From positions 1-7,545 of the forward strand of contig JAEDGF010000083.1 of assembly GCA_016297645.1 (NCBI GenBank): a stretch of DNA of 7,545 nucleotides, read 5' to 3'. Shown one piece after another: positions 1 to 6,252 of the stretch (positions within the stretch are counted from its first letter, which is position 1; the number at the start of each line of letters is the position of its first letter). The position numbers were made by a program, and so were the translations under genes. The notes below the pieces were generated by a model that was not told where the DNA came from, did not search any database, and saw only the letters and a program-made list of their open reading frames with translations. The stretch comes from Clostridiaceae bacterium. Its GTDB lineage: Bacteria > Bacillota > Clostridia > Oscillospirales > Acutalibacteraceae.

Positions 1-66
1 GGGCTTTTTTTACATCCCCTATTTTGCTGCCGTAACACGGTAGTTGTTGTTGCCGAAAATCCGTAA

Positions 67-229
67 ATGTGCAAATAATATAGCGAAAAAAACTTGTATG
101 TGCAAATAACTATAAAAATTACCCCCGTATATGTGAAAGTAATTATATTATTTACCCCCGAAATCGTGCAAATAATTATGATTTTTAACGGGCTGTATGT
201 GCAAATAACCTGTATAATCTCTTGAAAAT
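67..229. repeat. Five degenerate tandem ~33-bp direct repeats upstream of the ATPase gene
   Basis: Five units begin at 67, 98, 131, 164 and 197, so the period is 31, 33, 33 and 33 bases. The core is ATGTGCAAATAA, exact in units 1, 2 and 5. Unit 4 has TC for the first two bases, and unit 3 reads ATGTGAAAGTAA. Similarity extends past the core: units 2 and 3 both carry TTACCCCCG near their ends (C5 runs at 122-126 and 155-159), and most units have an AT-rich middle. The spacing is close to three helical turns, which would place all cores on one DNA face. There are no unique spacers of repeat-like length, so this is not a CRISPR array. The array ends against the ATPase promoter region, so a role as an operator or protein-loading site is possible, but the function is unknown. 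Confidence 0.75.
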
Positions 230-250
230 CGGTGAAAAATATGGTAGACT
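222..250 (+). promoter_or_regulatory. Probable sigma-A promoter of the ATPase gene
   Basis: TTGAAA (222-227) is followed after 17 bases by TAGACT (245-250), preceded by TGG, which makes an extended -10 element. The predicted start of transcription is about 25-30 bases before the ribosome binding site GGAGG at 271-275. A second, perfect -10-like TATAAT lies at 213-218, but it has no recognisable -35; the -35 position falls just at the edge of the last repeat unit. Either could be used. Confidence 0.5.
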
Positions 251-282
251 GATAACAAATCGGTACACTCGGAGGTTTATTT

Positions 283-1644
283 ATGGAACGCCTCGCATTG
301 CAGCAGCTGACAGACTGGAACAACAATAAACGCAAAAAACCTTTGATTATTTGGGGGGCAAGGCAGGTGGGCAAAACCTACCTTGCAGAGGAGCTGTTCG
401 CCAAAAAATACTATAAAAACAGCTATATCTATGTCGACTTCAAAAAGGAGGATGAAATCCGTAATTTCTGTGACGAAACCGCCAATGCCGAAAAAATCAT
501 AGAGTATATTTCACTGCGGAAAGGCAAGCAGATAAACGAGAGAACCCTGTTGATTTTCGATGAGATTCAGGAGTGTCCCAATATTATTTCGTCGCTCAAA
601 TATTTTTGTCAGGATTTCAGGGAGATACCCGTCATAGCAACAGGATCAATGGTTCGCATTAAGCTTCAACGGGAAACATACAAGAGAGGTTCGGGCGAAA
701 AAGAAAAATTCCTTTTCCCGGTTGGAAAAATCAATCAGATAACCGTTTATCCGATGACCTTTGACGAATTTTTGATGAACAGCAACAAAATACTGTATGA
801 CGCGGTCAGAAAAGCGTATGAAGAAAAAAGACCGCTTGAAAAGCAGATTCACGAGCTGGCAATGGAACAGGTGTACAGATACCTGCTTGTCGGCGGTATG
901 CCCGAAGCGGTCGAAGCCTATATAGACGGGAATGACCTTCTTGAAGCCGGAGAGATTTTGAAGGCTCTGTATGACAATTATCTTGCCGACATGGAGCTTT
1001 ATCAGGCGAGTCAGGAGGCTGCGCTCCGTTCCCGGGCGCTGTTCGGAAATATTTACAGGGAGCTTAATAAGGAGTCCAAGAATTTTTCCCCGGGACTTAT
1101 CGAGGAAAAAAGCAGAACGCGGGACTATGCCACCGCTATTCAGTGGCTTACTATGGCTCATGTCGTAAACCGGTCTTTTCAGACGGAAGAACACATTACA
1201 ATGCCGCTTATGCCGGACGGCGAGAGCAATTTCCGCCTGTTTCTTGGGGATATAGGAATGTTTTCGTATCAGAGCGGCATAAATGCAGCGTCTTTCGTGT
1301 CCGGAGAAAGAGAAAATACATTGTCCGGAATATTCTTTGAAAATTTTGTTGCGAATGAATTGATTGCCAAGGGACATAAATTGTTCTACTGGCGCGGCAA
1401 ATCGTCAGCCGAGCTTGAATTTATCGTCGAATCGGACAATAAACTGTATCCGATCGATGTAAAAAAGGGCAGAGGAACGCTAAACTCACTTGAAAAATTT
1501 GCAAGCCACAATAAGTTCGAATTCGCCCTCAAAGTTTCGAAAAATAATTACGGCTTTGCCCCGGAGCAAAAGCTGCTCACCGTGCCGTTCTACTTTATGC
1601 CGTTCGCGGCAAAGGACCTTGCCCAAGGGACAATGAAGATTTGA
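283..1644 (+). CDS. AAA-type ATPase with C-terminal DUF4143-type nuclease-fold domain
   Basis: This 453-residue protein has a P-loop ATPase domain at the N terminus. The Walker A motif GARQVGKT is at residues 25-32, Walker B LLIFDE at 89-94 followed by IQ, and a sensor-like ATGS at 119-122. The C-terminal region has the signature of the DUF4143 / restriction-endonuclease-like fold: FFEN with E353, E359, then E379 in ELEF, then D392-V-K394 in IDVKKG. The acidic-acidic-DxK order matches a PD-(D/E)xK-like core, though cleavage activity is not established for this family. The start is supported by GGAGG at 271-275, 7 bases before the ATG. No signal peptide or membrane segment is visible, so it should be cytoplasmic. 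It stands alone: a promoter and repeats lie in front and terminators behind. Codons are richer in AAA and AT than in the genes to the right, hinting at a separate origin. Such proteins are common and multi-copy in gut anaerobes, and their physiological role is unknown. Confidence 0.9.
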   Translation: MERLALQQLTDWNNNKRKKPLIIWGARQVGKTYLAEELFAKKYYKNSYIYVDFKKEDEIRNFCDETANAEKIIEYISLRKGKQINERTLLIFDEIQECPNIISSLKYFCQDFREIPVIATGSMVRIKLQRETYKRGSGEKEKFLFPVGKINQITVYPMTFDEFLMNSNKILYDAVRKAYEEKRPLEKQIHELAMEQVYRYLLVGGMPEAVEAYIDGNDLLEAGEILKALYDNYLADMELYQASQEAALRSRALFGNIYRELNKESKNFSPGLIEEKSRTRDYATAIQWLTMAHVVNRSFQTEEHITMPLMPDGESNFRLFLGDIGMFSYQSGINAASFVSGERENTLSGIFFENFVANELIAKGHKLFYWRGKSSAELEFIVESDNKLYPIDVKKGRGTLNSLEKFASHNKFEFALKVSKNNYGFAPEQKLLTVPFYFMPFAAKDLAQGTMKI

Positions 1645-1652
1645 GCTTGTTC

Positions 1653-1708
1653 AAAAACGGGAGCGCGGACTGATTTTTCGTATCGCAATAAGACAGTCCT
1701 TGTTTTTA
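1653..1708 (+). terminator. Possible weak first terminator of the ATPase gene
   Basis: AAAAAC (1653-1658) can pair with GTTTTT (1702-1707), and inside it GGACTG (1667-1672) pairs with CAGTCC (1694-1699), leaving a 21-base loop. The T-rich tail TTGTTTTTA ends at 1708. The structure starts 9 bases after the ATPase stop codon. The large loop and interrupted stem make it weaker than the hairpin that follows. Confidence 0.35.
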
Positions 1709-1733
1709 CAATAGAAAGCGGCGTTTTATATTC

Positions 1734-1775
1734 AAAAAAGGCTTTGACATTTGCTGCCAAAGCCTTTAATTTTGC
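1734..1775. terminator. Bidirectional intrinsic terminator between convergent genes
   Basis: A perfect 10-bp stem AAAGGCTTTG (1737-1746) / CAAAGCCTTT (1758-1767) has an 11-base loop. Read rightward, the stem is followed by AATTTT. Read leftward, it is followed by the complement of the A-run 1734-1739, giving six U residues. It lies about 90 bases after the ATPase gene and about 50 bases after the end of the histidine kinase gene on the other strand, so it can end both transcripts. Confidence 0.85.
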
Positions 1776-1816
1776 CTGTATATATTTTTTTGCCTGCCGA
1801 TTTTCGGGGAAATGCG

Positions 1817-3034
1817 TTACAGTGTAACGGTAAACAGAACGCTGTGTTCGTCGGGGGCAAAGGCGGTGATTTTGCCCTTGTGCGCGGTAACTATCGCCTG
1901 CGCGACGGAAAGTCCTATGCCGTGTCCGCCCGTTTTTACGCTCCGCGAACCGTCGGCGCGGTAAAAACGCTCGAAAAATTCGCTGTGTTCTCCGCGCGTT
2001 ATGCTGTCGACCGTGTTGAACACCGTAATTTCGTTCTTCTTGCCGTTTTTACGAAGGGCAACATTTATCGTGCCGTTTTCGTTGCAGTATTTCAGGGCGT
2101 TATCGGTCAGCAGGCTTACGAGCTGCTTTATCGCGTTTTCGTCGCCCGTGTACACGACGGATGGCTCGATATTTACATTCAGAGTTTTGTTTTTTGCCGC
2201 CGCAACAGCGGAAAACGAAGATGCCGTTTCGGTCACTGCGTCCGACAAATTGAATTCCTTCTTGACGAGCTTTGTGCTTTCCTCGTCCATTTTCGAGAGC
2301 ATGACGAGCTTCTCTGTGAGAGAGGACAGGCGCTTTACCTGATTGCGGATACTCTGCGTCCACTCGCTTTCGCCGTTGTCGAGTTCAATTACATCGTTTG
2401 CCGCGCCGATTATTGCAAGGGGAGTCTTTATCTCGTGTCCGGCGTCGGTTATAAAGCGTTTTTGCTTCGCGTAGGCTTCGGCGGTCGGCTTTATCGCCGC
2501 TTTTGAGAAAATGCAGACAAGGACAAAAACGAGTGTCAGTGCAATCACGCCGATTGCGAGGGTCGCGCCCGAAAAGTTTCGGAAGGTGTTCAGTTCGCGT
2601 CCGCAGTCGAGGAAAATATACAGCGTTCCCTCGTCCGAGTCGACCGCGCGGAATCTGAAATCGGACGAAAAGCCCTTGTCCTTGCCGCTTTTGTACAGTG
2701 AGTAGGCGAGCTTCGCCGCAGCCTCGGTGTTTACGGACGCAATGTGCGCGACATCCACCGAAGCCACCTTTTCACGCTCGTTTATCCGCACGGTGAAGTA
2801 CCGGCTGTCGAACGGTGCTTCCGCCGAGAACTTGTAGCGGAAAAGCGAACCGAGTATCGAGTCGTCGTAGGGAAAGGTTCCGTTGTACGCTTCTATTACA
2901 TCAATGCGTGCGTCGGCTGTGTCGGTGACATTGACATAGTTTACGATATTTATGCAGCCGAGCAGAAGCACTAAAACAATAAAGACGGAAGCCGTTGCAA
3001 CGCCTACAAATTTTATCCGCAGTTTTTTAAGCAT
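1817..3034 (-). CDS. Membrane sensor histidine kinase of a two-component system
   Basis: This 405-residue kinase pairs with the response regulator just upstream. A first membrane segment at about residues 9-31 and a second at about 155-177 enclose an extracytoplasmic sensor region of about 120 residues with no recognised domain. The cytoplasmic part has the H-box FITDAGHEIKTPL with phospho-acceptor H200, the N-box SLLTDNALKY with N312, the F-box FFERFYRAD near 353-361 and the G2 box GGHGIGLS at 369-376. The G1 box is atypical: where DxGxG or NTGxxI is usual, it reads NTVDSI (340-345), so its glycine is replaced by valine. Phosphatidyl-independent autophosphorylation and transfer to the regulator are expected from the family. 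The ATG at 3034-3032 shares its A with the regulator's TAA stop, which implies translational coupling. The ligand is unknown; the divergent MATE transporter gene is the likeliest target of the pathway. Confidence 0.93.
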   Translation of the reverse strand: MLKKLRIKFVGVATASVFIVLVLLLGCINIVNYVNVTDTADARIDVIEAYNGTFPYDDSILGSLFRYKFSAEAPFDSRYFTVRINEREKVASVDVAHIASVNTEAAAKLAYSLYKSGKDKGFSSDFRFRAVDSDEGTLYIFLDCGRELNTFRNFSGATLAIGVIALTLVFVLVCIFSKAAIKPTAEAYAKQKRFITDAGHEIKTPLAIIGAANDVIELDNGESEWTQSIRNQVKRLSSLTEKLVMLSKMDEESTKLVKKEFNLSDAVTETASSFSAVAAAKNKTLNVNIEPSVVYTGDENAIKQLVSLLTDNALKYCNENGTINVALRKNGKKNEITVFNTVDSITRGEHSEFFERFYRADGSRSVKTGGHGIGLSVAQAIVTAHKGKITAFAPDEHSVLFTVTL

Positions 3035-3705
3035 TATGCCTTCTCCAATGTGTACCCGAGGTTTCTCACGGCGGTGATTTTAATGTCGGCTTCTATTTTT
3101 GCCAGCTTTTTACGCAGATAGGAGATATATACCCATACGACATTAAGCTCGGTTTCGGTGTCGTAGCCCCAGATTTTTTCCATGAACCGTTCGGTTGAGA
3201 TTATCTGTCCGGGGTTGGCAAAGAGCATTTCGAGCATCTGATACTCCTTGTTTGCCAGTCTTACGCTGTTGTCGCCGTTTTTGATTTCGAAGGTGAGCTT
3301 GTCAAGCGTGACATTGCCGAACGACGGGTTATTGGGCGCGGTGTCGTCCGTTTTGCGCGTCATGGCTCTTATGCGGGCGAGAAGCTCCTTTGCTTCAAAG
3401 GGCTTTGTCAAATAGTCGTTCGCGCCGGAATCCAGCCCTTCAACCTTGTCGTCCGTGCCGCTTTTTGCCGTGAGCAGCAGAACGGGGAGCTTGAAGCCCT
3501 CGCTTCTCGCTTTTTTGAGAACCGAGATACCGTCAAGCCCCGGCATCATGATATCGAGAATGCACCCGTCGTAAAGGCCGGTGCGTATATAGTCGAGCGC
3601 GTCGGTCCCGTTATACACAACATCGACCGAATAGTGTGAGTGTTTGAGAATTGCGGCGAGTGCGTCGGCAAGCTCGCGTTCATCGTCGGCTAAAAGCAAA
3701 CGCAT
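3034..3705 (-). CDS. OmpR/PhoB-family response regulator
   Basis: This 223-residue regulator is the first gene of the two-component operon. The receiver domain (about residues 1-118) has the acidic pair D7-D8, phospho-acceptor D51 in CILDIMMPG, switch T79 in LLLTA and K101 in LTKPF. A winged-helix DNA-binding domain fills about residues 127-221, ending in the typical VRNLGYTLE. The ATG at 3705-3703 follows GGGAGG (3718-3713) by 7 bases; a nearby upstream ATG at 3709 is out of frame. Its product should be phosphorylated by the kinase encoded immediately downstream and bind direct repeats as a dimer. No convincing promoter is visible in front of it. The best, TTAACA with CATATT at 19-base spacing (3756-3726), is weak. 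Likely targets are its own operon and the divergent transporter operon, inferred from position. Confidence 0.95.
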   Translation of the reverse strand: MRLLLADDERELADALAAILKHSHYSVDVVYNGTDALDYIRTGLYDGCILDIMMPGLDGISVLKKARSEGFKLPVLLLTAKSGTDDKVEGLDSGANDYLTKPFEAKELLARIRAMTRKTDDTAPNNPSFGNVTLDKLTFEIKNGDNSVRLANKEYQMLEMLFANPGQIISTERFMEKIWGYDTETELNVVWVYISYLRKKLAKIEADIKITAVRNLGYTLEKA

Positions 3706-3765
3706 ACATATTCCTCCCGTTTCTTAATATGCCTTCAATATATTCCGGCTTGTTAAATTAAAGCT

Positions 3766-3805
3766 AAAAAAGCAGCCCGGATTTGCCCGTGCGGCGTGCT
3801 TTTTT
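3766..3805. terminator. Orphan terminator-like hairpin in the divergent control region
   Basis: AAAAAAGCA (3766-3774) pairs with TGCTTTTTT (3797-3805). The stem extends by GCC (3775-3777) / GGC (3793-3795) with one bulged base, giving about 12 bp. It has a T-run when read in either direction. It lies between the start of the response regulator and the transporter promoter, where no gene ends. It may insulate the two divergent units, act as an attenuator in the leader of the regulator operon if that promoter lies further right, or end a small transcript. Confidence 0.55.
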
Positions 3806-3829
3806 GCCGCTTCCGTCTTTTTCCTGTGC

Positions 3830-3858
3830 TTGACATATTTCGTTATATAGTATATGAT
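3830..3858 (+). promoter_or_regulatory. Near-consensus sigma-A promoter of the MATE transporter operon
   Basis: A perfect -35 TTGACA (3830-3835), a 17-base spacer and TATGAT (3853-3858, one mismatch) form the best promoter in the window. Transcription would start near 3865, leaving a leader of about 80 bases before the GTG start at 3946. The hexamer ATAGTA occurs twice (3847-3852 and 3857-3862), exactly 10 bases apart and straddling the -10. This is a possible site for an OmpR-type regulator. Confidence 0.75.
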
Positions 3859-3872
3859 AGTACGGAGTTTGA

Positions 3873-3918
3873 CGGTTTTGCGGACAGGTTCGCCGGCAAC
3901 CGAATATATACATATATT
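3873..3918 (+). promoter_or_regulatory. Structured leader of the transporter mRNA
   Basis: CGGTT (3873-3877) can pair with AACCG (3898-3902), extended with interruptions by GCGG (3880-3883) and CCgGC (3893-3897), to make an imperfect hairpin. It is followed by an AT-only inverted repeat AATATA-taca-TATATT (3903-3918). I do not recognise a known riboswitch here. The second element could be a DNA operator and the first an mRNA stability or translation element. No U-tract follows, so it is not a terminator. Confidence 0.3.
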
Positions 3919-3945
3919 ACCATACTTTCCCGGAGTTAACAACAA

Positions 3946-5277
3946 GTGAAAATAAAATTATCGGACAGCTTTACATATAAAAAGCTTTTGCGCTTCACTT
4001 TTCCCACGGTCATAATGATGGTGTTTATTTCCGTTTACGGCGTGGTAGACGGTTTTTTTGTTTCGAACTACGCCGGTAAGACCGCGTTCGCCGCGATAAA
4101 TCTCATAATGCCGTTTGTCATGATACTCGGCGGCATGGGGTTCATGATAGGCACAGGCGGAACGGCGCTCGTTTCGAAGGTCATGGGCGAAGGGGACAAA
4201 GAGAGGGCGAATAAGCTCTTTTCCATGATGATTCTTTTTACGCTCGTACTCGGCGAGCTGCTGTCGTTTCTCGGAATAGCTTTAATGCGTCCTATATCCG
4301 TATGGCTCGGCGCAACGCCCGAAATGCTTGACAACTGCGTTCTTTACGGACGAATTGTAGTAGGCTTTAATGCGTTTTTCATGCTGCAAAATGTTTTTCA
4401 GAGCTTTTTTACCGCAGCCGAGCGTCCGAAACTCGGGCTTGCCGTCACCATTGCGGCAGGACTCACAAATATGATTCTCGACTATCTGTTTGTCGGCGTT
4501 TTCGGCTGGAAGGTCGCGGGTGCTGCCGTTGCCACAGGACTCAGCCAGCTCGTCGGGAGCATTATTCCGCTTATCTATTTTATTCTGCCGAACGGCAGCC
4601 GTCTGCGCCTTACCGTGTCGCGGCTTGAAGTGCGGCCCATTTTGGCGGCGTGCGCGAACGGCTCATCGGAGCTTATGAGCAATATTTCTTCGAGTATTGT
4701 CGGCGTGATATACAACTTTCAGCTCATGCGCCTTATCGGCGAGGACGGCGTTTCGGCTTTCGGTGTTCTGATGTATGTCCAGTTTATTTTTACGGCGGTC
4801 TATTTCGGCTACACCACCGGTGCTTCGCCCATAATCAGCTATCATTACGGAGCGAAAAATCCGTCGGAAATAAAAAACCTGCTCAAAAAGAGTGTCGTTC
4901 TCATGGCAGTGTCCGGCGTGGTGCTTACGGGAGCAGCGATGCTCATGTCGCCGCTGCTTTCTCAGATCTTCGTAGGGTATGACGCGGAGCTTAAAAAGCT
5001 GACAGAACACGCATTTTTGGTATACAGTATCAATTTCGTGATTGCCGGTTACAACATTTTTGCCTCGGCATTTTTCACCGCACTCAACAACGGCGCGGTG
5101 TCGGCGGCGATATCCGTTATCAGGACGCTCGTCTTTCAGGTCGCGGCGGTTCTGCTCCTCCCCTTGGTTCTCGGCAACGACGGAATTTGGGCGTCCATCA
5201 TAGTCGCGGAGCTTGGCACGGCGGTCGTGTCCACCGTATTCATTTACAAAAAACGCTATGAATATAAATATGCATAA
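3946..5277 (+). CDS. MATE-family multidrug/toxin efflux transporter
   Basis: The 443-residue product is an integral membrane protein with about twelve hydrophobic segments in two homologous halves, the usual size and layout of MATE transporters. These export cationic or amphipathic compounds by Na+ or H+ antiport. Family features include YGVVDGFFVSNYAGK (31-45, with D35), GTGGTALVSKVMGEGDKERA (69-88), AAERPKLG (157-164) in the first half, and ASPIISYHYGAKN (293-305) in the second. The sequence most resembles the MepA-like branch found in clostridia. The start is GTG with GGAG at 3932-3935, 10 bases upstream, and there is a good promoter at 3830-3858. It is divergent from a two-component operon that may regulate it and is followed, with no terminator, by a serine hydrolase and an oxidoreductase. 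The substrate cannot be told from sequence. Confidence 0.93.
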   Translation: MKIKLSDSFTYKKLLRFTFPTVIMMVFISVYGVVDGFFVSNYAGKTAFAAINLIMPFVMILGGMGFMIGTGGTALVSKVMGEGDKERANKLFSMMILFTLVLGELLSFLGIALMRPISVWLGATPEMLDNCVLYGRIVVGFNAFFMLQNVFQSFFTAAERPKLGLAVTIAAGLTNMILDYLFVGVFGWKVAGAAVATGLSQLVGSIIPLIYFILPNGSRLRLTVSRLEVRPILAACANGSSELMSNISSSIVGVIYNFQLMRLIGEDGVSAFGVLMYVQFIFTAVYFGYTTGASPIISYHYGAKNPSEIKNLLKKSVVLMAVSGVVLTGAAMLMSPLLSQIFVGYDAELKKLTEHAFLVYSINFVIAGYNIFASAFFTALNNGAVSAAISVIRTLVFQVAAVLLLPLVLGNDGIWASIIVAELGTAVVSTVFIYKKRYEYKYA

Positions 5278-5286
5278 ACAATAAAA

Positions 5287-5304
5287 GCGCGGGTAAAGCC
5301 GCGC
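5287..5304 (+). promoter_or_regulatory. GC-rich intercistronic hairpin
   Basis: GCGCGG (5287-5292) pairs with CCGCGC (5299-5304) around a six-base loop, 9 bases after the transporter stop and 6 bases before the next ribosome binding site. No T-run follows, so it is not an intrinsic terminator. It could stabilise or mark the junction in a joint mRNA. Confidence 0.4.
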
Positions 5305-5310
5305 CGAAAT

Positions 5311-5316
5311 GAGGAG
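5311..5316 (+). promoter_or_regulatory. Ribosome binding site that sets the hydrolase start at 5324
   Basis: GAGGAG lies 7 bases before the ATG at 5324. A longer in-frame reading starts at the ATG at 5309, but that ATG overlaps this binding site and has no site of its own in front. The first five codons of the longer version are therefore best read as the untranslated ribosome binding region. Confidence 0.8.
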
Positions 5317-5323
5317 AAAAAAT

Positions 5324-6205
5324 ATGAGCTTTACAGAAAAGATCATGGCAAAGGCACACACCGAAAAGGGACTCTATTGGATCACGGTCGTTGAAAACGG
5401 CACCGTTCACACCGAGAGCATCACCCCGGCAAACAAGACGAACAACTGCTACTCGGTTTCGAAGGCGTTCACCGTGACGGCGCTCGGGCTGCTTTATGAC
5501 GACGGGCTTTTGTCCGTTGACGAAAGACCGGTCGATATTTTCAAAGACAAGCTGCCCGAAAATATGGACCCGAAGTGGGAGCAGGTTACGCTTGACCATG
5601 TGATGCGCCATCGCTGGGGCATCGAACACGGATTTCTTGATATTGATACCGAGAATCTCGATGAATATGAAGAAAAATACGGCACGCGTAACGACTTTCT
5701 GCGCATAGTTCTTTCCGCCCGGCTTCCCCTTACTCCCGGTGACGACGGCGACGACGCGAGAAGGTACAGCGACGCTGCGTATTACCTTCTGTCGCGCGTT
5801 GTGACCGAAAAAACCGGAAAAACGCTCTTTGATTTTATGCGCGAGCGGCTGTTCACGCCTATGCATTTCGAGGAAGCCGCATGGGCTGCCTGCCCGATGG
5901 GCTACTCGATGGGTGCCACCGGGCTTTATGTCCGTACGCCCGATATGGCTAAAATAGGGCAGCTTTATCTCAACGGCGGCGTTTACAACGGTAGGCGTTA
6001 CCTTTCGAAGGAATGGTGCAAAAAGGTGACCGAGCGCGGCTACGAGCTTCGCAGGAATACGCCGAACTCGTTTTCGAAGGGCGGTATGAACGGACAGCAG
6101 CTTTTCGTGAACGACAAATACGGCTTTGTGGTTACATGGCTCGGTCACGATACGAACGAATACGCCGGAAGAATGTTCGATTTCCTCGCCGAGCTCGGCG
6201 GCTGA
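5324..6205 (+). CDS. Beta-lactamase/PBP-fold serine hydrolase (cytoplasmic)
   Basis: The 293-residue product belongs to the class C beta-lactamase-like / penicillin-binding-protein-like serine hydrolases. The nucleophile motif SVSK is at residues 44-47 (S44, K47). The second motif, usually YxN, reads YSD at 148-150 in RRYSDAAYYLLSRV. The third, KTG or HxG in relatives, probably corresponds to KGG (252-254) in KGGMNGQQL. There is no signal peptide or membrane segment, unlike true secreted beta-lactamases, so it probably acts in the cytoplasm. Esterase, amidase or peptidase activity on a small substrate is more likely than antibiotic resistance. At 293 residues it is shorter than typical class C enzymes (about 360). 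It starts 46 bases after the MATE gene, probably in the same transcript. The fold assignment is firm; the substrate is unknown. Confidence 0.87.
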   Translation: MSFTEKIMAKAHTEKGLYWITVVENGTVHTESITPANKTNNCYSVSKAFTVTALGLLYDDGLLSVDERPVDIFKDKLPENMDPKWEQVTLDHVMRHRWGIEHGFLDIDTENLDEYEEKYGTRNDFLRIVLSARLPLTPGDDGDDARRYSDAAYYLLSRVVTEKTGKTLFDFMRERLFTPMHFEEAAWAACPMGYSMGATGLYVRTPDMAKIGQLYLNGGVYNGRRYLSKEWCKKVTERGYELRRNTPNSFSKGGMNGQQLFVNDKYGFVVTWLGHDTNEYAGRMFDFLAELGG

Positions 6206-6252
6206 GAAACACCCGGCTTTATAAAGATTAACGAAAGGCGTGAAGTGCGCAA

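Noticed and set aside
67..208. Three repeat cores each read ATG TGC AAA TAA, a complete three-codon Met-Cys-Lys mini-gene
   Set aside because: No ribosome binding site precedes them, and units 3 and 4 break the reading (ATG TGA; TCG for ATG), so the pattern is more likely a DNA-level repeat than leader peptides.
67..208. DnaA boxes or a replication origin (complement TTATTTGCACAT)
   Set aside because: It does not match the TTATCCACA-type box, and no replication gene is nearby.
67..229. CRISPR array
   Set aside because: Cores are 12 bases and spaced only 31-33 bases apart, the intervening DNA is partly similar between units, and no cas genes are present.
646..1377. 243-codon open frame antisense to the ATPase gene
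   Set aside because: It lies wholly inside a gene with clear motifs, has no ribosome binding site or recognisable domain, and is rich in His/Arg/Cys as expected for a shadow frame.
1816..1828. Short inverted repeat GTTAC-AGT-GTAAC at the kinase stop codon
   Set aside because: It is only 5 bp per arm without a T-run and overlaps coding sequence; the strong terminator lies further along.
1751..2506. 251-codon open frame opposite the histidine kinase
   Set aside because: It overlaps the terminator and the kinase, which has intact H, N and G2 boxes; its composition is that of an antisense shadow.
3724..3945. 73-codon open frame on the minus strand in the divergent control region
   Set aside because: It runs through the transporter promoter and the hairpin, has no convincing ribosome binding site and encodes a low-complexity Lys/Arg-rich product.
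3866..3945. Riboswitch in the transporter leader
   Set aside because: The leader is only about 80 bases, and I could match its hairpin to no known riboswitch consensus.
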